The position numbers and the translations under genes are program-made. Positions 1-9,462 of a stretch of 64,000 bases of DNA are shown here, one piece after another. The DNA is taken from the NCBI GenBank assembly GCA_022749755.1, contig CM040450.1:9508913-9572912 (forward strand), read 5' to 3'. How positions within the stretch are numbered: the stretch's first letter is position 1; every line of letters starts with the position of its first letter. The stretch comes from Azadirachta indica. Its lineage: Eukaryota > Streptophyta > Magnoliopsida > Sapindales > Meliaceae. The notes under the pieces were generated by a model. It worked only from the letters and a program-made list of their open reading frames with translations. It did not search any database and was not told the DNA's origin.

Positions 1-19
1 AACCACCGACCTGTACCAC

Positions 20-3000
20 CTACTTCAAAACCCCTTTCCTTTTCCGATCTCTCAAATTACTAGGGATTATAAATACAGAATCTACACAAAGCCCACCTTT
101 CGAGTGTGTACAATCAATCTGTTTCATTGAAAATCTGACTTCAGTTGCTGGTTCTGAATCGCTAATGATGAATTCGCCTACCTTATAATCTATCCAACAT
201 CCACGCTTATGGCTACCATTCACATCATCTTGTTCCGTATCGTCTAAACAGCACTCGGTCGATGCTTGCTGACCATCTGAAGTTGACAACTCTAATCGTA
301 CAGGTTTTATGTCCCAACCATGGGTATGGTCAAAATTACACACTCGTCGTCCCAGTCTTTTCCAAAACCTTCCAAGATGAAGCCTGAATGAGAGAGTATA
401 AACATCAGGTGGAAATGGGAACTTCACTACTCCGTCCACCTCAAACCACCATATTTGCTGCAAATAGGCCACAATCTGGAATCTGCTAAAAGAAGAGAAA
501 ATAGCAGGTCCATCAGTATCTACAACAGCACCATACTTTGTTAAAACAAATGCTAACAGTAAGGTTAGATAACTGGCAGTCAACTAATTCTTAAACTAAT
601 AGCATAAACTATGTTGACTCCTACGGCAAGCTTATTTGTAGTTCAGCCAGTCATAAAGTAAACAGAAGAAACAGGATCTTTACAAGACAAAAAGGACAAA
701 TTAGGGGCAGGTTTGTTTTACTCTTCAACAGCAATTGCAAACCAAAAAGGATAATCCAACTGCTGAAAGCACAGATCAGACAATGACAATCTCAACTCTA
801 CTATGTACCAGGATAACAAAATGCACTAACAAAAAATAGGACTCCACACCAAATGAGCTTATTACGTTAATGGGAGTACTTGGAAGCCCAGCTATGACTT
901 AATAGCCTATGTTCATAGAGATTAGGAAGATGACATTGCAGTTGAAAGCCATCCTTGTGATGTTAAATGCACTAAATATAAATGAATGTTTTATTATCAT
1001 CAGTTATAACTTAAGAAGACAATCTCTTCAGACATCCCTCATTAATCAAAGTGATCTACCAGTGGAAAAATACATAATTTACATTGAATAAAATATAACA
1101 CAACTCTTAGCACAAAAGAGGATTTAATATTCGAGGTCAAAAAGGTTTGAACAAGGCTAGCAATGAAATTGCATCTGGTGCTAAAGACGAAAAGGTTGAG
1201 GTGAACAAAAACTTATAACAAAGAAAAAGCCACTCTAATTAGGAATTAAGTTCTGTACTTGAAAACCTTTTTTAAGTAATATGTGCCAAACGCCAAGCTA
1301 TCCACTCCCTTCACACAGAGGGACAAAAAGAGAAAAGGCCCACACAACTCAATTGAATTCTTCACATGCATGCACAAACACACAAAAGTGCACACTTGAA
1401 TCTTTCAGAATTGAATCTCCTGAGATGTTATCAAATATTAAGACCACAATTCCATGTCCTACACATTTGCTTAACCATGGATTTACCTTGATATCCAAAG
1501 TATAGCCTTCAATTTTCATTAAGTCCAAAGAAAAAACCGGGCTTCAACTATGACCAAGATTAAATTGAATTAAGAAAATCAGTTTTCAGCAAAAGGCATT
1601 CAGAGTTCTGGAACCAAAAACTTGTTTTATTGCACTGCACCCCAAGGCATCATCATATACATATATAAGACAGACTGGCTATCCACACTAATCCACTCCT
1701 GCTCCAACCAGGACCATTAACAACCACTGGAATGAGACATAATACAGCTGATCCCAAATAAAGGTATGGAAATTAATCGAGTGCCAATTCTATAGATTCA
1801 AAAGACAAGAGAAATAGGGTTGCATTGACTAATAATGAGATAACGCCAACATGGTTGATTCAAGCATCTGCCAGAAAGGAAAGCAAATTGAACACAGGCA
1901 TCATTCATATCAACAAGGATAACTCCATAAGAACTCATGCCAACTCAAATCAATCTTACAGAAAACTTGCCTACCTTTGAATGTACAACCACAAAATTCA
2001 TGTAAAATACAAGACTCGGACACCAATATAAAAACATATTCATCTTGCTTCCAAATACAAATATCATACCAAATTGTAATGAAATGTCCAAGTACAGGGA
2101 AAAGAAAAAATACCATCATAACAATCGCATTATATTGGTTATCACAATCTTAACCTTCACGGCAGGGGAACCAGGGGGAACACTCTAAAGCAATAACGTA
2201 AAAACACATTACCTCAGATTGCCAGACTAGGTCTGTTGTACAAGAGGTCCTAATCACTAATACGCATCAAGTACATGTCAACTGAACTCAAATATTCAGA
2301 ACATTGCAGTGATACAAAATTCACCACTTATTGGTGAAACAGCCTTAAGAAAATGAAATGCTAAACCTTCCCAGAAATCATTAAAGTGGGTGACAACTGC
2401 AACACAGCTAATGTCCGATGGCACAACTTGAAAGAAAAAGTCTATTTATAAATTCGAAAAAGAAAAGAAACTCAAGTTAACTAAAATCTAAAAGCTGTGT
2501 AAAACTGATGATTAGGCTCAGCATCTTGTAATGACAAAACAATATTAAGTTTATTCATCATAGTAGCAAAAAATACAGAATTAAAACAGCTGCAACAATG
2601 GATGTAAGTTGCAGTCTGGGAAAGAGAGGTTTTCTGATCTGAGGATGTTAAATTAATTTTCAATAGGTAATATATGAGATCAACTATGAAGCCTCTCTTC
2701 CATGTCAAACATTGAACAGATTTAACAAGCCTCACAACAAAAGCACAAGAGCCTTTGAACAAACTTAGACAAATTCCTATATCACAGAAAAGAATTATTC
2801 TACAACTAAGACGCCTTGGTTGATTATGATATAAAATGATCTCAATTTCCTTTTTGAATCTAGTCAAAGATGGTAATTCATATAAAACAAACCATTCTAT
2901 TCCTTAATGAATCAAAATTTATTAATGAACTGAAGTACATGAAAAAGTTTTCTAACTCTGCAATCAAATAATAACAGTACTAAATAATAATAATAACAAT

Positions 3001-4012
3001 AGAACATACCAATGAAAAAACAGTATAATTCTACAGTCCATACGATTAGTAAGAAACATTTAATAGAGAAAAAAACAAAAAAGGAAGCAGTGGGTTAGAT
3101 CTTGTTAGTCCATAACTATTTCACAAATGGAGTACATAACTAAACAAGCCCGCACAGAGACATAACTATCACAAAAATTACAGTCCTTAACAACACAAAA
3201 TTTATGAGTTGAACATCCATCATTCAATCATTGCTTTATCCACAACAACTAATTTCAATTTTTTTGCTTCTTGAATTGTAAACATTTAGTAACACATTTC
3301 CAATATACAATCATTAAATTGCAAGCACGAGCTTATGACATATTCAATAAACTAAAGCTTAAAACTTTAAGCTTAGTTGGTTCATGTCTAACCTAGATTC
3401 TTCAGTAGGAATCCAATTCCAATATCTCCGATCTTCAATTCCTGTAATTGCCATCGCCTTCGCTGATATTGACATGCAAACCCTTCCCGTCACTCTATCT
3501 ATCCAAACTTCCTGCAAAATAAATTTAAAAATTATTGGACAAAAAAAGCCTAATTTTCACTCCTCTCCCAAACAAAAACACCCAGAAACGAAATAGCCCA
3601 GAAGAAACAAAAATAACACAAGCCAAGCCCATTAATCAGAGCAACAAAAGTAACAGAAACTCAAAATCCCAAATTTAACAATGAAAAAGTATTACGAGAA
3701 GATAACCTTATTGCCACCGTCGAACAGAACAGGACGCGATAGGAGGGCAAAAATGTCCTTTTTGGACAAGTTCTGGTAGCGTTCAGGGGGCATCAAATCG
3801 AGCAGATCTTGATAGTTAGCCGGGAGCTTCTTTTCCCAAACGGAGTCCGACGACGCCGCACCGCGGAAAGCACGGTTTAATCTGGCGAGATTGCAAATCT
3901 CCGGCGGACTCAAGTAGAGAAACACACATGCCACGCAGCTCTCCGGTATATCACCAAGACCCGGACCCATGGTCGCACCGTTATCGGTAAGGCTCGATAG
4001 CGACGCGCCCAT
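20..4012 (-). CDS. PP2-A13: F-box/PP2-domain protein, PP2-A13-like (3 exons)
   Basis: Predicted substrate-recognition subunit of an SCF ubiquitin ligase with a C-terminal phloem-protein-2 lectin-like domain. Exons read on the minus strand are 4012-3707, 3511-3393 and 482-20; all junctions are GT/AG and the joined frame is 295 aa, close to the roughly 290 aa of Arabidopsis PP2-A13. Exon 1 holds the F-box (LGDIPESCVACVFLYLSPPE, then NLARLNRAFRGAASSDSVWE). Exon 2 starts the PP2 domain (RYWNWIPTEESR). Exon 3 has the typical YLQQIWWFEVDG and the WKRLGRR region. The ATG at 4012 was preferred to one nine codons upstream because MGASLSS is the usual family start. Intron 2 is long (483-3392) and shows no gene or recognisable transposon domain. 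Carbohydrate binding is inferred from the family only. Confidence 0.92.
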
Positions 4013-4864
4013 GATATCACCTAATGAATCGAATATCAAAGCTTTAGTCTCCTTCTTTGCTTTGCTTTCGTGGTCGCGTTCTTGTTGCTTCTTCTAACTC
4101 ATGGCGGAGGAGCTGTTGTAAAAGTACTGTTCATGAAGAGAGTAAAGGACAGAGAAAGAGAAGGCGTCCGTTTGGCCAGGGAGAGATAAAGTACGAGTCT
4201 GCTGTGCGACTCGTGCATCACATGCTGGGTTTTTGCTATCTGATTTTCTCGGAAAATAGATACTATCATGGGAAAATGTTTGTAAATGAAAATAGGGGTG
4301 GGTCCCTCTAAATTCTATTGGACATCGAAAGTCCACTCTTGGATATTTATTTTTTTTAATTTTTATTTTTATAGCCATCAGGATTTTAACGAAGATGAGA
4401 CGTTTGCCTTGGTCGGTGGGAAAACCGAAAAGGCCTTAAACGACAACACTTTGGGCTACTACCAAGGTAGGGTGTTTTACGAAAAAGTTAGTTCGCTTTG
4501 CGGACAAGAAATAAGCGTTATGGCAAATAACAAATAACTCCTTGAGATTGAACTATTTCTGAAATAACCAAAATTTGGGGCTAATTTTTAATTTAGTTAA
4601 CTTCTAAGCTTCTGGTCCAAAGTAGCTCGGTGGGACCACAGATTTGACTATCACGAAGGCTTGTTAACGTTACAATTTTGTTTAAAAATAAATAACATAA
4701 AGAATAATAAAATCGTTCACAGCACTAGTTTAGATAGCGTTAAGTGTGGGCGGCGGCGAAAATATTCATAGTTAAAATTAATTGGCTGACAATTTCAAAA
4801 TAATTAATAAATTAAAGAGGGAGTTGAATAAATTAACACAACCTATGAGGGTTAAATTATTTTA
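4013..4864. other. Upstream region of the PP2-A13-like gene; no gene seen
   Basis: The first 250 bases next to the ATG are GC-richer and probably hold the 5' UTR and promoter of the minus-strand F-box gene. Short open frames on both strands here do not resemble known proteins. The right end runs into the tail of the LINE. Confidence 0.5.
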
Positions 4865-4891
4865 TTTATTTATTTATTTATTTATTTATTT
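4861..4891 (-). repeat. (TTTA)n run, read as the 3' tail of the LINE
   Basis: About seven TTTA units. On the minus strand this is an AAAT-type tail directly after the last LINE-like sequence, as expected of target-primed reverse transcription. It could also be an independent microsatellite. Confidence 0.6.
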
Positions 4892-5176
4892 TGAATAAAG
4901 GCGTTTTCATTAACAGATCTAAGAAGAAATAAGCAATAAAGAAGTTGAAACCTCCCCACCCAAACCATGGTCTTATCAAGCTAAAAGCATACTTAGCCAG
5001 CTTATGAGCTGTTACATTACAAGAACATGGGATATGGCAGACTACAAACTTATCTTTATCAGCAAGAGATTTTTGAATGTTTAAAATAATCCAGTAAACC
5101 TTACTACAATTGAGTAACTCCCTATTCACCATAGTCAACACATTGAGGGAATCCAACTCAATTACAAGAAGACTAA
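4890..5176 (-). pseudogene. Second half of the LINE RNase H (RVT_3)
   Basis: The minus frame reads LLVIELDSLNVLTMVNREL and ends VTAHKLAKYAFS, the C-terminal half of the RVT_3-type RNase H of plant LINEs. It continues, in frame, the half that stops at 9463 once the intervening insertion and one ACTAA copy are removed. It is followed by the LINE tail. Confidence 0.8.
5172..5176. repeat. Left target-site duplication ACTAA
   Basis: The five bases ACTAA directly precede the TGACG start of the insertion and are repeated exactly after its CTACATCA end at 9458-9462. Confidence 0.85.
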
Positions 5177-5289
5177 TGACGCAGGCGAGATAGCGGGTAG
5201 GATAAAAATAACTTGTTGAACACTAAATCTCGCTCGATTCTTTGACGCAATGAGTTAGATAAATGTTCTAACATCTTTAATTTCAGAAT

Positions 5290-7948
5290 AAACGACGAAG
5301 TGAAGGAAAAGACATAATTAGGTTTTAGGAACGCATGAAACAGAAAATGAAGGCTCAGTATTTGCCCTCTAATTATGAGTATGATTTATTTAAGCAATTA
5401 AATAATTGCCAACAGGGAAATCGTTCAGTCAACGAGTATGTTAAAGAATTCCATAGGTTATGTTCTAAGAACAACTTGAAGGAGTCAAAATCACAATTAG
5501 TTGCCAAATTCACTGGAAAGTTGCGAACTGACATACAAGACCAGCTTGACATGTATACAATTTGGGATTTTTCTGAAGCTGTGAGTAAGGCAAGGAAGCT
5601 TGAGAGGCAATTAAAACGAGTTGTTATTAAACCGCAAGTTGCAGCACGACAGTTTTCGACTTCACCAAATTCGGTACCACAAAATAAGGGTGTAACACCA
5701 AATATGGGTGGAGGAGAAATCAGGTAAAAGGGTAATTTTGCTAACCCGCGAACTATTCAGCAACAAACTAGTAACCTGTATGTGAAGCCAATGCCAAGCA
5801 AATATTATAGATGTCAACAGCTTGAACATAGATCCAATGAATGTCCGAAATAGGGAAAAAATAAAGGTGTGACGCATTATGTGGACGCTGCAGTAAAAGG
5901 TGAAGAAGGCAAATATGAAGACGGGGAAGAGATTGATGTGGTTGATGGTGATGAAGGAGAAGCCATTTCTTGTATTGTGCAGAAATTATTATTGACACCT
6001 AAAACAGAAGAAGAGACGCAACGAAATAAGATTTTTCATACGAAGGAAACAATTAAGAATAAAGTGTACAAGGTGATAATTGACAGCGGTAGTAGTGAAA
6101 ATATAGTCTCTAAGGCATTAGTAAATACTTTGGATTTGCCTATGGAAAAACACCCGTTACCTTACAAAATTGGTTGGATTAAGAAAGGAACTGAAACGCG
6201 CGTAACTGAAATATGTAACCTTCCTTTTTCGATTGGAAAGTATTATAAAAGTGATGTGTTGTGTGATGTCGTAGATATGGATGCATGCCATGTGTTGTTG
6301 GGAAGGTCATGGCAATATGATGTTGATGCAATACATAGAGGACGACGAAACATTTATGAGTTTTGGTAGGATGGGAAGAAAATAGTATTGATGCCAATGA
6401 GTGAAACTAAAGAGGGGCAGAAGGTTCCTGGAGTAGAGGGGACAAACTTTTTAACTGTAGTAGAAGGACATATGAAAGAAGATTGTGAGGGTTGTATGAT
6501 GGTAGCAAAGGATGAGGAATTGGAACCGATGGTGAAGATTCTAGAGATCGAACAACCATTACTGTCTAAATTTTCTGACGTAGTTCCAGAGGAGATGCCA
6601 GACGGGTTACCACCTATGCGGGATATACAACATAGCATTGATTTTGTGCCTAGAGCCAGTGATCCTAATTTGCCACATTATAGAATGAGTCCTAAGGAGC
6701 ATTAGATTTTGCAGAAGTAAGTGGATGAGCTATTTAAGAAGGGGTTTATTAGGGAGAGCAAAAGTTCTTGTGCAGTTCCCGCGCTTCTAGTCCCTAAAAA
6801 GGATGGTAGTTGGCAGATGTGCATGGATAGCAGAGCAATTAACAGAATAACCATTAGGTATCGGTTTCCAATTCCACGGTTACAAGATATGCTAGATCAG
6901 CTTGGAGAAGCAAAAGTGTTTTCGAAACTTGACTTACGTAGCGGTTATCATCAAATTCGCATTAAATCTTCATATGAGTGGAAGATAGCATTCAAATTAA
7001 AGAGGGATTATATGAATTGATGGTAATGCCTTTCGGTTTGTCAAATGCACCAAGCACTTTCATACGGCTTATGAATCAAGTATTGAAACCTTTCGCTTTC
7101 AAGTTTGTTATGGTATATTTTGATGACATCTTAATTTATAGTAGTGATGAGGAGAGTCATTTGGTTCATTTGAGGGAGGTGTTCAAAGCACTTAGGAAGA
7201 ATAAGTTATTTGTCAACTTGAAGAAATGTAATTTTATGCAGCGAAATTTAGAATTTTTGGGGTTTGTAGTTGGGGCTGATGGTATTACAGTTAATGAGTT
7301 TAAAGTTAAGGCAATTCGAGATAGGCTACACCAAAAACTGTCAAGGAAGTAAGGAGTTTTCATGAATTAGCGACATTTTATCGTCGATTCATTCGTAATT
7401 TTAGCACCATCGCAACATCTATTACTGAGTGTTTAAAGAAGAGAAAGTTTAATTGGGGTGATGAGCAAAATAAGAGTTTTGACATCTTGAAGGAAAAACT
7501 TTGTACAGCTCCTGCATTGGCATTAGCTAACTTTGATAAGGTATTTGAGGTGGAGTGTGATGCTTCAGGAATAGGTATTGGTGCTGTTCTCAGTCAAGAA
7601 GGTAGACCTATTGAGTATTTTAGCGAAAAGTTGTATGACACTAGACAAAAATGGTCCACGTATGACTAAGAATTTTATGCAGTATTCAGGGCATTGATGC
7701 ATTAGGAGCATTACTTGATTCAGAGGGAATTTATGCTTTATAGTGATCATCAAGCATTGAAGTATATCAATAGTCAACATCATTTGAATAAGGTACATGA
7801 TAGGTGGGTGTCATTTATGCAAAAATTTACGTTTATATTGAAGCATAAGTCTGGGCAACAGAATAAGGTAGCTGATGCTTTGAGTAGGCGAGCTACTTTA
7901 CTGGTCACCTTGAGTAATGAAATAATTGGATTTGAGGTAGTGAAAGAA
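5290..7948 (+). pseudogene. Degenerate Ty3/gypsy gag-pol (gag, protease, RT, RNase H; no integrase)
   Basis: Gag is truncated at its N terminus and begins near KRRSEG at about 5290, then MKQKMKAQYLPSNYEYD at 5335. A zinc knuckle at 5806-5850 has lost its first Cys (YYRCQQLEHRSNECPK). The protease has DSGSSENIVSKALV near 6085. Reverse transcriptase runs from about 6760 to 7330 with [14 protein letters not shown] and the YFDD active site near 7117. RNase H runs from about 7550 to 7900 ([29 protein letters not shown]). In-frame stops lie near 5728, 5850, 6367, 6703, 6718 and 7667, with frameshifts near 7010 and 7350. The sequence ends abruptly after VVKELLFK, where the LTR fragment begins, so integrase and the element's own LTRs are missing. 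Confidence 0.88.
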
Positions 7949-8048
7949 CTCCTATTTAAATAAAAAAATTAAGAATTAAATAACAAATTAAATTGGTAAT
8001 AATAAAAGACTTTTTAAACTAATTAAAATTTAAAATTGTCCTACATCA
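7949..8048 (-). repeat. Partial 3' LTR of the minus-strand element
   Basis: About 100 bases resembling the last part of the complete LTR (9335-9457 in plus orientation). Both contain CCTATTTAAATAA and finish TTGTCCTACATCA. A polypurine tract lies directly at its 5' side on the minus strand, as for a 3' LTR. The missing part would lie to the left, where the gypsy segment is. Confidence 0.7.
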
Positions 8049-8062
8049 GATTCCCCTTCTCT
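8049..8062 (-). other. Polypurine tract
   Basis: On the minus strand the sequence AAAGAGAAGGGGAATC abuts the TGATGTAG start of the LTR. This is the expected place and composition of a plus-strand priming site. Confidence 0.65.
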
Positions 8063-8704
8063 TTAAAAAACTCGTCCTCGAGTTTTATTTTGTCTAACTG
8101 ATGAAATATGTAGTTCAACATTAAATCTTTTTTTTGACTTAAAATAATGGCTCTTCTCAACAAGTTTCTTTGAAATTCGGAAGTATTCAAATTTTATCTT
8201 TTTCTTGTACTTGTGTGTGGTCCCTTGAAAAAATATGTACTTGTAATAATAAATTACTTTCAAATTTCTCATAACTTTTCCCAAGTCTCGCTCAATATAC
8301 TCACCAATTAAATTTGTCTTTGTAGTCAAATCTTCCTCAAGGATAATCTTTATATCTTTTATATGAATAGGTAGAACCATGTCAATAATAGGCAGATCTT
8401 CGACTTGAATTTCTTGTGCATAATCAAATTTTAAATTAAGATCACATAAGACCTCTTTTTGTACAATTTCTGATACGTCTTCAATTTTCTTTTGAAGCTC
8501 ATCTTCAAACACTATCTTATGATCAACTTTAATCATATTATCAGATATTTTATAAGTTACATTGTCAACAACATCTCTAATAACTCTATCAAAGTCAAGC
8601 TTTAATAGCCTTTCGATTTCTTTGGTTAAGAAAATGGCATATGGTAATGTATAGATAATATATGATGGCATTCGATTTGTTATATCAGCATTGAGCCCTT
8701 CCAA
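8063..8704 (-). CDS. Open 213-codon frame inside the non-autonomous LTR element, function unknown
   Basis: An uninterrupted minus-strand frame between the gag remnant and the polypurine tract. It is rich in Lys, Ile, Asp and Glu, with no membrane segment and no motif of protease, RT, RNase H or integrase. Its first residues (MEGLNADITNRMPSYI) read as the continuation of the gag-like sequence upstream, so the true start is not fixed; the frame runs upstream only to a stop a few codons away. Its last residues TRGRVF lie where the ends of gypsy polyproteins often have a short conserved tail before the polypurine tract. It may be a replaced pol region. No known function is claimed. Confidence 0.4.
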   Translation of the reverse strand: MEGLNADITNRMPSYIIYTLPYAIFLTKEIERLLKLDFDRVIRDVVDNVTYKISDNMIKVDHKIVFEDELQKKIEDVSEIVQKEVLCDLNLKFDYAQEIQVEDLPIIDMVLPIHIKDIKIILEEDLTTKTNLIGEYIERDLGKVMRNLKVIYYYKYIFFQGTTHKYKKKIKFEYFRISKKLVEKSHYFKSKKRFNVELHISSVRQNKTRGRVF

Positions 8705-9100
8705 AAATCTCTAAACTAAAAGCTCTTCACTCTAAAAAAAAAATGAATGTCCATAAAAATCCTCAAACTCCATAGCATAAGAATAAATAGATCTCATACC
8801 TTGATGTGTCAAACAATAATCAAGAGGAATGAACCGTAATCTCATCAATCGCTTCATCTAATCCCATGATCAAAATTTGTCTTCTTGGCTTGCAAGTCGT
8901 GACCTTTGTAATATTTTCCATCAATATGATGCACTCCCTTTTAACAGAAAACAAGTAGCAAATTGTACTCCTTTTTTTTTAGGTATCCTCTCAACTTCAA
9001 AGAATTTTTCAACATCTTCCAACCAAAATAAAAATAATTTAAGACTACATTTTCCGTCAAACAACAACGCATCATGCTTAACATGGTAGACCATGATTTT
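8705..9100 (-). pseudogene. Gag remnant of the minus-strand LTR element
   Basis: Scattered minus-strand fragments follow retrotransposon gag order: a start near 9090 (MVYHVKHDALLFDGK), FATCFLLKGSASYWWKNITK near 8930 (compare the ALxWW region of gag) and GMRSIYSYAMEFEDF near 8780, leading to FLEGLNADI at the start of the following open frame. Frameshifts and stops separate the pieces. Confidence 0.5.
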
Positions 9101-9192
9101 TTTTTTTTTGAATTTTTTTTGGATAAAAAGGATGTATTTATGAGTGTGGTTGTGTTTAATGGTTCAGGAAAGCTCTGTCTGGTACAGAGGTA

Positions 9193-9205
9193 GGCTCTGA
9201 TACCA
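9193..9205 (-). other. Primer-binding site for initiator tRNA-Met
   Basis: On the minus strand this reads TGGTATCAGAGCC, the standard plant LTR-retrotransposon site complementary to the 3' end of initiator tRNA-Met, two bases inside the LTR end at 9208. Confidence 0.88.
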
Positions 9206-9207
9206 AT

Positions 9208-9457
9208 TGACGTAGCGGAAACACGAAAATAAACGAAACTAAAGTTTCAAAAGTTTTTAAATGAAATTTTATTGAAAGAAAGGTGTTTAAACAATACTGT
9301 AAACTCTCTATTTATAATAGAGAAAACCTAAACCTATTTAAATAAGGAAAAAAAACTCCTACCAAAAATAAAGGAAACTAAATAATAAAAATAAAAATTA
9401 AAGAAAAACAATTTAAATAAAATAAAAAAAAAACACTAGTCAGGTTGTCCTACATCA
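9208..9457 (-). repeat. Complete 5' LTR (250 bp)
   Basis: On the minus strand it runs from TGATGTAG to CTACGTCA, an 8-base terminal inverted repeat with one mismatch and TG...CA ends. It sits directly beside the primer-binding site and carries TATAAATAG-like sequence near 9311-9320 as a possible promoter. ACTAA follows at 9458-9462. Confidence 0.82.
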
Positions 9458-9462
9458 ACTAA
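9458..9462. repeat. Right target-site duplication ACTAA
   Basis: Exact copy of 5172-5176, on the other side of the insertion. Confidence 0.85.

Larger units (their letters stand above)
5177..9457 (-). mobile_element. Composite LTR-type insertion inside the LINE
   Basis: The block starts TGACG and ends CTACATCA, the same termini as the complete LTR at 9208-9457, and is flanked by ACTAA on both sides. Reading on the minus strand: LTR 9457-9208, primer-binding site 9205-9193, gag remnant about 9100-8705, open frame 8704-8063, polypurine tract, then a partial LTR 8048-7949. After this the sequence changes to an opposite-orientation gypsy gag-pol (5290-7948) before the TGACG terminus at 5177. The simplest reading is that the left LTR is interrupted by the gypsy segment. 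Whether this happened after integration or during reverse transcription cannot be decided here. Confidence 0.75.

Noticed and set aside
4286..4537. Plus-strand 83-codon frame (NDNTLGYYQGRVFYEKV)
   Set aside because: No family recognised; not enough to call a gene.
7166..7363. Minus-strand open frame over the gypsy RT
   Set aside because: Antisense shadow of the reverse transcriptase region.
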